A stretch of DNA of 64,000 nucleotides, taken from contig NC_034421.1 of NCBI RefSeq assembly GCF_002078875.1, forward strand, positions 8,082,365 to 8,146,364, written 5' to 3'. The stretch is from Numida meleagris. Lineage: Eukaryota > Chordata > Aves > Galliformes > Numididae. The notes below the pieces were generated by a model. The model was not told where the DNA came from and did not search any database. It saw nothing but the letters and a program-made list of their open reading frames with translations. This document shows, piece by piece, positions 13,882 through 27,279 of this stretch (within the stretch, counting starts at the first letter, position 1; every line of letters begins with the position of its first letter). Made by a program: the position numbers and the translations under genes.

Positions 13882-14314
13882 CCTGGAGCATTTCTGGGTA
13901 CAGATCCCATTATGCTTCAGTCTTGGCGGCCCCCAGCACAAGAAGGATGCAGAGCTGTTGGAGCAGGTTCAGAGGAGGGCCACAAAAATGGTCAGAGGGC
14001 TGGAGCACCCTTCTTATGAAGAAAGGTTGAGGGAGCTGGGCTTGTTTAGCTTGGAGAAGAGAAGGCTACCTCATTGTGGCTTTCCAGTACTTGAAGGGAG
14101 CATATAAACAGGAGGGGATTGCCTTTTTACGCTGTCTAGTAGTGATAGGACAAGAGGGAATGGCTTTAAACTAAAAGAGGGGAAATCTAGACTGGATATT
14201 AAGAATAAATTCTTTACCCAAAGGGTGGTGAGGCCCAGAGAAGCTGTGGGTGCCCCATCCCTGGAGGTGGTGCTCAATTGCAGGTTGGATGGGGCCCTGG
14301 GCAGTCTCAGTCTG
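13882..14314 (+). mobile_element. CR1 LINE fragment, plus strand, truncated at both ends
   Basis: The segment reads through a typical CR1 order: 'ctggagca...tctgggt', 'agcacaagaaggatgcagag', 'ctggagcacccttcttatga', 'ttgagggagctggg', 'ttagcttggagaagagaagg', 'agtgataggacaagagg', 'aaattctttacccaaaggg', and 'ccctggaggtgg...ggttggatggggccctgggca'. It stops after 'gggcagtctcag' and lacks the last 70-odd bases and the ATTCTATG terminus. A 3' truncation is not how CR1 inserts, so the tail was probably lost later or has decayed. A short deletion is also likely around 14065-14080 ('gaaggctacctcattg'), where most copies have an extra 'gaggggaga'. The minus-strand open frame across it is incidental. Confidence 0.95.
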
Positions 14315-17300
14315 TAACCATTTCCAAATGCTTGTACTTTCTGGTAAGCTGCTGTCCTACAAACTAGTACATAAGTTGACAAGTCATTTTTAATGAGTCC
14401 TTCACTGTACAGATGGTTTGGGAACATACATGCCAATAGTACCAATTCCTGAAGAATGATGGGTGGTATTTACAGTCTTTACAATCTACACTTGTGTGTG
14501 ATAATTGGATTTTTCTTAATTAGGAAAAGTGGGTGGACAGTTTTGTCACTTAGCGAAGTCCTTACCAATTAAAAGGATCAATAACTTTCTGCACAGAGCC
14601 TCTAGACTAAATATACACAGAACAGATACCTGAACTGGAGTAGATATGTGGAGTAATTGTTTGAGTTGTTTGCAGTAGATGAATGTTAGGTGTGAAAGCA
14701 GAGTCTAGTTTCACCTGGACGCAAGCCAACAAATACCTTTTTGCAGTCTAGCTGCCTTTTTTATGCTTTCTTTTTTATAGTGACATTAACTGTGGTCCTG
14801 AGAGCCAGCCTAAGACCCTCAAACACTGAAATCTTACCTAAAACCTTTAAAAATATTTAGTTTATTATTAATAATGTTTAAATAAGACATAACGTTTGTA
14901 CTGCCTCTGCTGTAGGACCATCAGTGTCATCAGGTAAGATGGGCTGCACCCTGGTTATAGGTGGTTGTGTACCCCAAAGCAATATGCCCCAACAAGGCTG
15001 TATGTTCTTGTGCTGCCCCACACAAGGCCAGAGTCTGGATGATGCTCAAAGCCACGTGGCTGCTGAGCCCTGGCTCAGTTACATGTGGATTCACAGAGCT
15101 GTGCTGTGCTTTTCATTTAAAGCACAGCAATACCCACTTTATCTTGTGAGATTGTTGTACCTAGCATTGTCTTTCTCAAAACATAATTTTTGATTTTTAT
15201 CTTCCCTGTATAACTTAATGATTGAATTCCTACTTTTTTTTACTAAAAGGAATGTAGAAGAGTGATATTTAAGCGCAATGACACCAGCTACTTGTTATTA
15301 ATAGCTTGTCATTAAGTGACTTTCATCCTGCAGAATGAGAAAGCACTTTACAGACTGTGTGCAGTGATGACTTCTATGCTGCTGAAATGAACCTTCCTCT
15401 GTGTGGAAGTGCAAAAGTGCATCAGAAAGGCTGAGCTGGCACTGAGAGTTGTATTTAAGAAGGGAAACAGAGTGAACAGTCATCTCTCTGCTAAAAGGCT
15501 TGAAGAGAAATCTTGAACTGTGGGGAATACGATCACTAAAAGTGGACATCTAGGTGATGATTTTCACACTTACTTTGTGTAAGTGACTGTGTCCAGATTC
15601 TGCAGAGTTGCATGAGAAAGCCCTCACCTTGAATGTGAAAAGATTGCGATCTGAAAATTAAAACTTTACAAACAGTCCCATGTTGCTCCCTGTTCCTGCC
15701 CCCCCTCCGTACCCAGAATTGACGAGCTCTGCAGAGGAGCAACTTCAGACTAACTTTAGGATAACAACCAAGAGTTTTAAGAGTGACCTTAATTTTATGG
15801 GAAGCCTGGAGATGTGGATCTTCATGAATGGTTTCTAATGACTGAGGGATGGGTAACAGACTGAGGACTGTGTGGGAGAAATGGAGACCCCAAGTGAATA
15901 CGAGCTGTTGAGAATGGTAGCATCGCTTGAAAATTCATCTGATTTTAATTAGAGAAACCTAATGGGATTAAAATGGCAAATGAAGCTATAGGAATTATCT
16001 AAGCAAATAGCTTTTCTTGCCCTCAATTTGAACTATTCAGAAATGACTTTTAGCCTTCATTGCTTGAAACACAGTTGTTTTGGTGGTTCTTAATTTGCAT
16101 CAGTTTAAGATGAGACATCATCTTTCTCTTAAAGAAAGCATGTCAAAAAGGAGAGATTCCTGTGCTGTCTTGTTAGCTTTCTGCACCCCCTTGATGCAAT
16201 GAGATGGCTCAGTTTTCATTGCCTGGTTCCTGTGGAAGGTGAGAGCGCTTCAAAGCTTTGTCCCCTAATATTGAGGTAAGCTATTTTTTTTTTTTTTCCA
16301 GACATCCATAGAAAAGCAATAGATTCTGAAATTCTATGCTGCCTTTGGCAGCTCCATCCTGCAGAGCAGATTTTACATGCAAGTATGGGCCTGGGCTCTT
16401 GTTTCTTCGCTTAAAAAACAAAATCCTAAGCTAATGTACTACAGTTAGGTTTTAACCTATGAGAGCTACTGGTCTTATGTAAAGAATCTGAGTTTCAGAA
16501 GAAAGAGGGGCTTTGCACCCTGTCCTTTGAATGGTCGGTGCTGGGAACTGCTGCTTGCATGGCTGAGATTAGCTCTCCAGCACAGCTGCTTCTCTGCTGT
16601 GCAAGTGGTGAAATAGTCATCGGTTTTCTACCAGATGTGTGCAGAGGAGTTCATTAATTGGCTGGTTCTTCATCCATTCTTGCCAGCTGTCCTTGGCTAA
16701 CAGACATAGGCTTTGGCAGATGGGTATGATAACGTCATTATCTGGAAATAACTGATGTGCTACTTGATCTTGCTGTAGGCGTATTTGTTCATATATAATC
16801 TTGATTACTATGGCCGGATTCTCAGCCTGTCAAAAGAGGCTTTGAGCTCCTTTTACCCTGTGTATGTGGAGCATCACCAGCCAGACGTTAGACATGGCAG
16901 CGGTCCCAGCCTGGCTCTGCTGCTGAACAGAACCCATTTTACTGGAGGTGAGAAATATTTGGAAAGCCAGGATGCAACAACCTTTACTCCTGCTAGAGTC
17001 CTCAGCGTCTGCAGCTGCTTCAAAGAAAGTTCTGAGGGCTAGACCTAGCGAGCTGTGCTCTGCAAGTCCTGCTAGTGACTGAAACCAGGCCATTTTCTGT
17101 GGCAAGCAGTAACTGTTCCAGCCTGCTGGAATATCTACAGGACTTTCTCAGTTTCTTCTCTTCAACATTTTAAAAACTCCTAGTGCGTTTGGATAAAAGG
17201 AGAGTCCTTCAAATCTTCATCCTTTTCTGCAGGTTTCTAGAGGTGAACTTCTTTGCAGATTAAGTGCCTGAGAAATTTGTAAGGAACATTAAGGTAGTGA

Positions 17301-20300
17301 GATGCAGAATTTTACAGCCGGTGCTCAGCTGTGGGGCAGACAGCAGGACAAATGGAAAAGGGGCTTGTATGATACTTGGATGTAACTAAGTTAGTAAGAA
17401 GAAAGCAGATATTGGTGTGAAAATACAGTCTGGAAATGGTGAAGGGTACGATCATAAGCATGTTATTCATGAGAGGGTGAGCAGGAAAATGAAGAAATAT
17501 TTATGCACTTGTGGAGACTCATTTAAAGGATGGAGCACTGATCACAGAGGATTTCAATTACTTCAAGTTTGACTAGAATAAGAATTGTTTAATGCCTGAG
17601 AAAAGATACATGTGGTAGCGTAAGATTGTTTTCTCTTATAATTTATATAAGCAAGTAAAAAAAAAAAAAAGAAACCTCAGAGGATATTTTGGATATAGTC
17701 CCAGGAAATGAAGCAGGACCTGTATGATAAATAAGATAGACGCTGGTAAGCTTATGAGGTTGAGTGATCATAATGCGACTGGATTTGAAATATTCATGAG
17801 GCTACAATATGTACAAAGAGTAGTGGCACAAAAATATTCAACTTTGAAAAGTCAGTATTCGAAGGAGTGTGTAATGAATTGAAGAAAATTGATGGGGATG
17901 CAACTACTGTCCCCAAAACACTGTTGTGGGAGAATGAGGGACATGTTTTAGGAACAGAAGAAAGACGCAGTCTACATCCTTCCCAATAAAATGTAAATGT
18001 CAAACGTGTCATTAGTCATCTCGAAGCAACATTGTTCAGTGAAATAGGAGACTGCAAAGGGATTAAAAAGAAGAATCAGCCTTTGTAAATAATATAAAAA
18101 AGAAAATAGCATAAGAGCAAAGATAGTATGTGAAGGATACAAAGTAAAACTTGCAGTACCATAGAAAATTGCATGACAATAATGTACTGAAAATGAAACT
18201 TTCCTCAGTCTCAAAACAATGACAATTAGATTAGAACTGAATGAAGTTCAAAAAAAAAAAAAAAACCATTTGTTCCTGCCACTTCAAGGTTTTCCTAATC
18301 CTTTAAATTTTTTTTTGTTCCCACATTCCTCAGTTCTTCCTCTTAGAATGATGGTTTGCATGGCTAGGACGATCTCTAATGACAATCCTGTTCATGACTT
18401 GCATTTATTATTTCTGTATAGATTCCTAGTTAATTCCTAGTATTCCTCCACTCCTTTTAAGAGCATGCTGTACCTGTCTTTTGAATTTATTGGTGTTGTT
18501 GAGGATATTTTAACATTTTTTTAAGGCTAGATTGTGATTGAGTCTATGTACTTGATTAAAAGTTAAATGGAAATAGTCCACAGGTAATCTCCCAAGGATT
18601 ACTTGGCTGTTGGGTTTGAAGATACAGACTTGCACTGTGGATCTGACCACCTTACTAGCTCTGTGATGAGCCTGGGCCCTTTTGCCCCTTGTTGTAGGAC
18701 TGAGCAGTGCCTAAGGGGGCAGAGGTTCCTGTAAGCTGCTGTCCTTGCTCTGATAATAGCCAGAAGGTGATATTTTGGCAGAGAACTTAGGAGAGAGAGA
18801 ATAACTTCCGTAGGCTTTTATCACTATTTAGGAAGGAAGGACAAACCATGGGCAGTGTTATTACCAAATATAACTTCTCTTGGTTCTGTTCTTTTATAGC
18901 GAAGTGGGCTTTAAGGCTAGGTTACTGCTCTTGTAGGTTACAACGATGTGCTCTTAAAAATACAATATTGTTTGCTCAGTCACTGTTTTCTCCTAAGAGC
19001 ATAAAGTTGGATGAAAATAATATTGGTGCAGAATTAGTAAAAGAAGGGGAGACAACAGCCTGGAGACCCTGTCTGCCTAGTTGTCTGGCACTGCTTGGCT
19101 GGCCTAGCTGCGGTCCTGGGAGCATGGAAGGAGCCAAGTGAATTCCAGGGACTTTGCCAGTGTCAAGTATGGTTGGAAATCTCTATATGCTGACAGAACA
19201 GACTTCTCTCAATACAAACTATAGTTACTTCCTCATTAATTTTCTGTATTTTCAGTTTCTTTTCAGCAGTAGTTGCCAAATTCTTTCCTCCTCAGTGTTC
19301 TGAATGATGTGTTATGTTGTAGCAAATATCTCTGCTGTTCATAAATGTAATCTTAACTGTTTATTTCTCAGCAGTGGAGACCTTGTGGGATCCAACGGTC
19401 CTGTTGTGCAAATGACCCAGATTGTTTGTTTGAACCTCATTTACTCTTTTCTTGTGACTTACTCTACACAAGGAGGAAGAACTGCATATTTCTTATGCAA
19501 GACTGATGGTTCCTGGTTGTTTCAGTTGTTCTAAAGGTGAGCTGCAGTGTGATTGGCTGTGCTCTTCACTTGCTCAAGTGGAGTTCTTAAGATGTGCTCA
19601 CATTTTTGTGTCTAATTAGGAAGACTGGCAAATTTGAAACAAATTAACTCAAGACCTTCCTTGTCTCCTGAACTAAAACTGTTTTTAAACAAATCATGTC
19701 ATAGCTGGCACCATTAGAAGTTTGTAATGGCAGGTTGATCTTTCAAACTGTGTCAGGAAAATCTTCCTTCTATATGATTATAGTGCATAAAAAGAAGAAT
19801 ATCTAATTATAATGATTAGTTTCTTAAAGGTTTTTTTAAAATATATCAGATTAAAATGAGTGACTTAGTGATGCCCATCAGTTTGCTGTTCAGCAGGAAT
19901 TATCAGGATTTTGATCAAGCTTTGCTCAACAGGTGCCTCTTCATCTTTCTCTGTATTCAACCCTCCCTTTTTTTTCTTATTGAAGAAAAATCTTTCTGCC
20001 CCTACTGTTTACAGAATTGCATTCTCCTGCTCAACTGACCCTAAAACATTCATTGCTCTGTGGCTGATTTAGTGTGCTTGCTTGCATGCTTGATAACAGC
20101 ATAAATGCCATGCTTATGCACCCATCTATCTTGAAGTGCTGAGAAGAACCCAGAATCCATCAGAGCTGGCAGCTGCGCCTTATGAGTCAACTGCAGGCTG
20201 GTCAAAGCCATGCAAATGGCTGGTGGTGAGTCCAAATTTTCATTCTTCCAGCAAAGTCAGCAGAATCGTAACCACATGATGAGATCTGTCTCATCGCGTC

Positions 20301-23300
20301 ACTTGTTTTCAAGCTAAAAATGTCCTAGTTGTGTTGTGCTGTGAAATTGCTGTAGAATTTGTTCAATTCATCCTACATATAATCTCTGTGCTTTGCTATG
20401 AGCATTAAAGGTGAGAGGAGCTAATTCTTTCTGTACTTTTTTTTTTTAGCCTGCCTAATTCTAAGACTTAGCTAACAGTGTTCACATCCTAAATTCTTTC
20501 TCTCTACTTTGAAATGTCCATCTTGAAGAGATTTTGTTGTTATGGTCAGGGGAAAATAATTTGAATATATCACCAATAAATAAGAGGTGAAATTAAATAT
20601 GAAGGAGAATAGTGACCATAATTGATGGATAAGTATCTCAAAGCTGCTTTCAGGGGGCTAAATCTGAGAGATGTGCAATGCGAAGCTAGGCTGTTTTTCT
20701 CTGTGAGCATGTGCAGAAACGTGGACATCAAAAGAATCTTCTCTAATAGAAGTTGTTCTGAAATTAAATCTCTCCAGTGTTAATACTTGATGGCATGTGG
20801 ATTGCTTTTCACCCCATTTATACCTCTGATAATGAAATCTAAGAATTTGCTACCTGTAGGAGTGTTGGGAGGATAGGAAGATTTGATTGTCTTTCTTGAA
20901 ACCATATTATGTTAATTTTTCTGCCTAAACTATGGAAGCACAAAAAGCAATAACTCATTTATATGAAGACAAAATTCTTAGGATTGCTGTCATGGAAACG
21001 AAGTAGAAGCAGCATCGTTTTTCCTTAAATAAATTCAATAGCCAAGCTAACACAGATTGAATGCACAACTCAGCTACAGACTTTTGCTGAACAGTGCAGC
21101 AGTTTGCCTGCATGCAGAGCTCCCAGCAGAGGTGTGGGGCAGCTGCCCCCGCAAGGGTCAGCTTTTTGCACAGGAGTTAATGGCTTGTCCTTGGGCTGAT
21201 GCAGCGTGTACTGGAGCAGGAGACAAGGGCAGCATTAACTTGCTAGTACAGATTTACACAGGGGCTTAGCCAGACAGGGAGCTCTTCCTCTGTGCTTTAT
21301 GTTGGCTTGGTTCCAAGTTTATTCATCTTCAGTGACTTTAGCTCCTGCTCCAAATCAAGGTGACTTCAAGGGCTGTTCTCTTCATTGGTACACATCCTGT
21401 TTTTACTTATGAACTTGGGTAATTGCATTTGAGAAATAGGTGAGAAGCAAGGAGCTCTAGAGGGTTGGTTTCTCTGCCCTAAGGGGTGCCTCAGCAAAGG
21501 ACAAGCTTGCCTTTTCTGTAGAGAAAAAGCCAGTGGCTTTCCGTTCTTTGTGCAGCCTTTTGTTCTTGGAATGTGATATTTTAGTTTTGTTACTTGTCTG
21601 AGTTCACCTTTGTTTTAGCATTTAAATAATGGCTTTATATAGTTTGACTTTGTCAAGAAGCAAGTTTGCTCACATGTCTCAGTCTCAATAGCTGCAAGAC
21701 AGTAGGGAATAGAAGGAAGAAAGCTTGGAGGAAGATGGGAGGATCAGAAACTTTTTTTTTTTAGTGAACTCTTGGCAATTCGATACTCTTCATTTCTAGG
21801 GGCTGAGCCAAAGTGGATTTCAAGTCAAAGGAAAACCTTCTGCTGAAGTGTTAGGGGCTTTACATCATTTCCTATGTTACCATGAAACCAAGAGGTTCTT
21901 CAGGAGTGTGAAGTCATCATCCTTAAACCTGCTTTGAAGAAAAAGAACATGTCTGGAACTGTCCTCAAATAAGTTACGGAACAAGTGGGAAGCCTTCAGA
22001 CATGAGGCCACTTAATGCACTGATATACCACAAACTTAGAAGAGAATTGTGATGGCTGAACTGGAAGCACTGTTTGGTATTGTGCCACTGAAAGTACGTT
22101 TGGTTCCTTCTTCCAAAGGATTTACTTTATTGCCTGTATGTTTTGTCTGGTCCTCTGTTGCCTTACTGTCTCTTCATTATTCTTTTTTCATTATTAAAAG
22201 TGAGGAGGTCAGAAATTACCCTTGTAAACTTTCATGCAGATTGATTTTGGCTTGTGTGATAATTTTACATTTGAGAAGCTTGACAGCAAGCACATGTTGT
22301 CAGCACTGCAACGTGGAGCCAGTGTGTAAATGCCGTGGAGCAGCAGGCAGCGCGATCAAAGTTCATCAGCAGAGCAGCTGCAGCAGGGTTTGGTTATCCT
22401 GTTCTGTTAATCTATGCTGTGAAATATGTGGTGCTAGAAATTCCTGCACATTGTATGTTGGGTGCAATGGAAAGCTTGGGGTAATTCATGAGCAAAAATT
22501 CTCCATATTGCTCTTGATGCCTAATATTGTATTTACTGACTTATACTGAAACATAAAACACACTGATACAAGCCAGGACAGCTGTGGAGCATCACATGTC
22601 CAGAAGGGATTTAATCCAAGCTTAAAAAGAACAAGCACTTATTTTTTAAAGTATTTTCTTCTATTTAAGTATTTCTGGTGGTTAAATTGGGGAATATTCT
22701 ACTGAACTACTCATATGAGATGTGAAAGTTGCTTGAAATGTTGAAGTGTGAAAGTATCCCAATTCCTGATCTTCCAGATGCTGAAGCATGTGAATATTTT
22801 GACTTATAAATAGAATTTGAGTTGAATTCACTTCTTTTAGACTGAGTGTCTGAAGTATGCAGATTTGCAGTGAGCTTGGGTGATGCTGTTTGGTGTTAAT
22901 ATGGCAGGTGAAGTATTTGTGCTCCTCTGTGTGGTTTGTTAAATAAAGGCATCAGGGGCACTTTTTTGTTTCTTGCTCCTGCTTCTGATTGTCAACCTTG
23001 TGATGATTGATCTTATCTCACTCTGGAGTTGCTGGGAAGTTTCCCGTTGGTTTCTCAGGGAGGATGTCCATACTGCAGACACCTAGCCCTGTAATCCACT
23101 GGAAAAAAAGCTCTCTTTGCTCGCTAGCTAAAACTGAGATCTTGATCTCATCACACCTTCCACATCTCTGCTGCAAAGGTAAATCCAAATATTAGAGCAG
23201 AATGAAACAATCTCCTTTGCTACAGAAATTTAAACAGCTGCATATGAAAAGATAAAAATGTTTTGCCAAGTTAATCTCATATGATTTACTGCCTACGCCT

Positions 23301-23486
23301 AATCTGTTTGGAAGTGGCTATGAATATTCTAATACCTTTTGGAAATTACTGCCAGGGCTGACAGCAGCTGAGGAAAGCTGTGAGAGCTTTAAGACGGCTG
23401 CCTGTGGATCACACACCTGCCTGCATGCCCGCAGCAGTTGTAGTCAGACTCTTGGAACAATGAAAATTCATTGTTATTTGTTGCAG
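14315..23486. other. Single-copy non-coding DNA, no gene recognised
   Basis: No exon, RNA gene or clear transposon was found in these 9 kb. It contains homopolymer tracts: T14 at 16284-16297, A14 at 17657-17670 and A16 at 18250-18265. The 166-codon plus-strand frame at 22049-22549 is rich in cysteine and contains a few CpGs. It lacks a recognisable domain, and the Cys content follows from TGT/TGC-rich DNA, so I do not call it a gene. Confidence 0.55.
18250..18265 (+). repeat. A16 homopolymer
   Basis: This is the longest uninterrupted A run in the window. I looked upstream for a processed pseudogene or SINE body ending here and found none, so it is listed as simple sequence. Confidence 0.9.
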
Positions 23487-23612
23487 CAATGAAAAGAATG
23501 CTGTCTGCATTCCCAGGAACTTCTGGAAGAGTCAGCAAATATGCAGATGACATCTGCGACCCGTTAAGCAAATTTACGGTTTATATTGGAGGAGTTAGTG
23601 CTGCTGGGAGAG
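23487..23612 (+). other. Exon-like segment (unconfirmed)
   Basis: A T-rich stretch ends in 'ttgttgcag' at 23486, then 126 bases stay open and end in 'GAGAG' followed by GTGAGC at 23613, a good donor match. The segment is divisible by three and both borders fall after the first base of a codon (phase 1-1). The reading includes MKRMLSAFPGTSGRVSKYAD and continues to about GVSAAGR, 41 full codons. Three CpGs fall within about 22 bases (23557-23578), unusual for this CpG-poor window. I do not recognise the peptide. Chance splice-flanked open segments of this size are common in 64 kb, so confidence is low. Confidence 0.13.
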
Positions 23613-26600
23613 GTGAGCCAGAAGCCCCCAGAAGGCTGCCCAGCCCTGCCTGCTGGTGGCTCCCAGCCAGCTGCCCTGTGTCCCTGGGACGTGCCTGCTG
23701 CAGCCAGGGGACAGCTTGGAGATAGCCAGGGCGTCAAACTGTGGGTGTGCACCTATACTTACCTTCCTGCTTCAGTGGAGCTCCTACAACTGGTGTGGGT
23801 GGGGTACCGCTTCAGTACCGGCTGGGAATGTCAGCAAATGTATTATTGACTTCTGCTTTAATAACAATAAAAAAAGCAACAGCTGTTGACGTAATTCCCT
23901 CAGAATTGTTGAGACAATCTACTGTTACACCTGTCTGCTTTGCTCAGCACACTGCCTGATTTAAATGCCGAAAGAAGCTCGGGTGATGCCTGTGAAAGGT
24001 CACTTCATTTCTGTAAAATCCTACTGGTGTTATTATAGAAGGCTCTTTCTGGGTATGTTTTTCCTCTTTAAAAGGATGATAAAACACAGCAGAGCAGTGA
24101 GCAACCTGGGAGGCAGCCGTGGCCAGGAAGTGTGGCTGCACAGCTGCTTACTGCTTTGTGTTTGCAGGTGGTTTTCCTCTTGTACAACTACCTAGTAAAA
24201 TCAATTTGAGAAACACGTGTACAACAATGAGAGAAAGAGGTTAAATGTGTTTATGTAGGCCCTGTATTTCCCCATTCCCATCCCTGGGGTTGCAACACCA
24301 AGGAGAAATCCAGGAATAGCTATAGGGGGCTCACAGAGGTTTAATGCTGAGGCGTTGTGTGTATAGCCAGAGTGATACATGGATGGATCTACCAGCACGA
24401 GCCAGGGCCACCCTTCTGGTGCAGAAGGAAAACAACAAATACTGCAGGGCTATTTGTTATGTGCAGCTTTAAGGCGAAAAGCTTAAATATTTTTTTGTGA
24501 GTCTGGAGAAGTCTTGAGCACTTTTTTGTTTGTGTTGACTGAGCTGTTGCACGTTTTTATCTCCAGGGAAAAGATGACTGAGTGAATCATGAAGAGGTTT
24601 CTCACCCTGTCTGGTGCTCCAGGTCGCTGTGGCTACAGTGAGTATTTGCCACTCAATCCATAAGTATCTGCTGGTTCAATGTGAGTTTAAATCTGTGTGA
24701 AGAAGTGGTTCATGGAGACAAGCACTGTGACGTAGCAATGAGGAGCTGAATGGGCTGAGTGCTGTGCGGGTACCGCTGAGGGCAGGCAGGAGGCAGGGCT
24801 GCAGTAAGGTGCTCTGCAGTGTGTGCTGCAGTGATCTACATCTGGAGAAATTGCTTTGAAGCCAAAATGTCTGTCTGCCAGCTCGTGACCTGGGAAAAGG
24901 TCCTCCTGACTTTAAGACAGGCCCTATTTTTGTAAATACTCAAACAAACGCATGGTAATTTTCTGTCTGCTGAGGGATTCCATTGATTTTTCAGGGTCTT
25001 GTCATGGTGTACGCTACATGTTGACTGGCCTGGCTTTCTGTGCAGGATGTGGCTGGAGAGCTCTAACCTGCAACTGTGTGTCAATGTCCCCCAAATATCT
25101 AACTGGAATTGGGGGCTCTATTATCAGACTTATGGCATGAACACGACTGGGAACCCCTCTGTTTCAGCCAGCTGTGCCTGCTGATAGTCCTGGAGCTCAG
25201 GGTAGTGTTGTGCTCCAAGTGTGCTTGGAGCCAGCTAGAGCCTGGTGTGAAGCCCGCATCTTGCCTAGTTCAGTTGTCTTTGGATCTGATGTAATGGAAA
25301 GCGAATGTTACAAAAAAACTTTTAAGGAGAGGAATGAATTTTCTTTTCTTGGCTATATAGCTGTGGGATCCAGCTTAAGGACGTTTAAAAATTCATTTTC
25401 CTTATGTCTTTATGGTATGCTAGAAATGAGTCTTATTCGTCCCAGTAATCACTGAATGCTGTTAACAGTACCGGCATGTTTGTCAGTGCTGAAAATTTAT
25501 GGCAGTAATTCTAAATGCAGGCAATTTATACATTGCCAGAAGAAAGTAAATATTCTTTCTATTTCATCTTAGTTTTTATAACTGCCAGCATATTCTACAG
25601 ATCTCTTCAAATTGCAAATGCATTCCCTAAATCCAACGTTTTAGTTGTTTATTTTTGCTGTCATTATTGTTTACAAGTTTTATGCCACTTTGAAAATACT
25701 GCCACTTCTGTAAATGTCATTTTTAAATTTTTTAATTGGGACCTAATTTGAATTGAGGATTTCACCAAGGGGACTTGTAACACAGTGGCAAGTGATAAAG
25801 CTAAATGCAGCCGTTGCTAATACATATCTGAGGAAAAGAATTTAAATTACTCATCACACCATATTGAGATCTAAATAATGTGTATCAGTCCAGAAGAGAG
25901 ACTGAGATATCACTGTGGGCCATTCAATATGCAGCAGTGATCAACCAAGCAAGTGCGACTCGCTGTCCATGAGGAGTCAGGCAAAGGGCAGCACAGAATT
26001 GAGGCTGGTGCAGGATCAGCCTGAGCCGTCCTGCCCGGCACAGGGCCCCGCGAGCTGCAGTTGTTGTCCTCTTGCTGAATTTGGTGTAGAAGTGGGGGAA
26101 GTTTGGGAATAGGGAAACGGTTATGTAACAAAACATTTGAAGCGCTAATTTTTTATAGTGTTTTTTTTTTTTAATTGAAACATTTGTTTCTCCTTTCTCT
26201 TTTTACTTCTTAATATTACCAGATACCCACTTATGGGTATCCATGAAATTCTGGTATGACAAAAGAATCAGTTCTCACCCACATCACGGGACTTGTTGCC
26301 ATGATGGCTAACCAAAGACCAAAAAAATTGCAAAATTCAGAGCGGGATGAGAAGTCTGCATAGGTAACACGAGTACGTAATCCACGAAAATTTTGGAAAA
26401 GACAAATTTGTTCTTCAGAGTTCAAGCACATCTCTAGCTACTAGGGCTTGGGAACTGGTCTGTTGCTGTAGATGTGACTGTTTCCAGCCCCCACGGCCCC
26501 CCACACAGCAATCAGTCATGGCAGAACACAGTCTGTGGGGACCTGGTGAGGAGCTGTCTGCTCTTCTGCTGCTATGCAGGGGGCACAGGGAAAGGGAAAG

Positions 26601-27279
26601 AAGAGTTGTGTGAGTGCTGATGAGGCCCTGAGGTAGTTGATGCCTGCTTTTCTGTGCCGTGCTTTTCTTCTGTGAACATTTGGAAGCCACTTGGACTTGG
26701 TTCCACTAGGGTCTGTTGAGCAATCAGGCTTGAGTCAAACCATAAAACTTCTAGTGTTTATACTTAAGCTTCCAAGCGTGCTAATACAGCGGTTTGTCTA
26801 TATTGATTACATGAGTAACAGAGAGCAATTAGGCTTCTGAATTAGCCATCTCAGTTAATTGCCAAAGGTAATCTGAAAGATGGATCAGGGCCTAATGTAA
26901 TCTAAAAGGAGAAAGACTGCAGATTGAGCTAAATCAACTTAGCTGAGAGCAGTGTGTCCTCTGGCTTGTGGTGGGAGGCACGCAGCAGTAACAAGAGCAT
27001 ACTGTGGTTTTGTGCAGGGCTCTCCCAGAAAGAGTATCTGGTGAACTGTCACGCTTTTTGTCTTTCAAGGGGAAGCTAACAATAGAAAAACAAAGCTGAT
27101 GTCATCTTTTCACAGATCTCTCAATGCTTACTTAGTCTGCAGGCTAAGGAGGAAAATAAAATGCTTTATCAATAGTGACTTACATTAGTGAAAGTGTCAT
27201 CAAGTCTCATTTCCTCTAAACAGGACAGGAAGGGAGGTCCTTGATCTCTCCTGCATTATAGGGTCCTTTAGTATTACAG
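23613..27279. other. Single-copy non-coding DNA
   Basis: A locally GC-richer patch (about 23615-23760) follows the exon-like segment and is full of CTG, CAG and CCC words, which explains the overlapping open frames there. The rest is ordinary non-coding sequence with a T12 tract at 26161-26172. A TAAT-rich block at 26780-26950 is listed separately. Confidence 0.5.
26780..26950. promoter_or_regulatory. Candidate conserved non-coding element
   Basis: The block has several homeodomain-like and TALE-like cores close together: 'tattgattacatgag', 'gcaattaggc', 'gaattagcc', 'gttaattgcc', 'ggtaatctg', 'cctaatgtaatc'. It has no low-complexity tract or transposon signature. Such texture is typical of vertebrate developmental enhancers, but conservation was not measured. 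This is pattern recognition only. Confidence 0.2.

Noticed and set aside
14071..14445. 124-codon minus-strand frame
   Set aside because: Most of it is antisense to the CR1 fragment at 13882-14314 and reflects that element, not a gene.
22049..22549. 166-codon cysteine-rich frame, possible secreted peptide
   Set aside because: The cysteines are irregularly spaced and come from TGT/TGC-rich DNA. No signal peptide at its start, no known cysteine framework, and no splice support.
23755..23780. 'atacttacct' similar to the 5' end of U1 snRNA
   Set aside because: The similarity stops after ten bases and no further U1 stem or Sm site follows.
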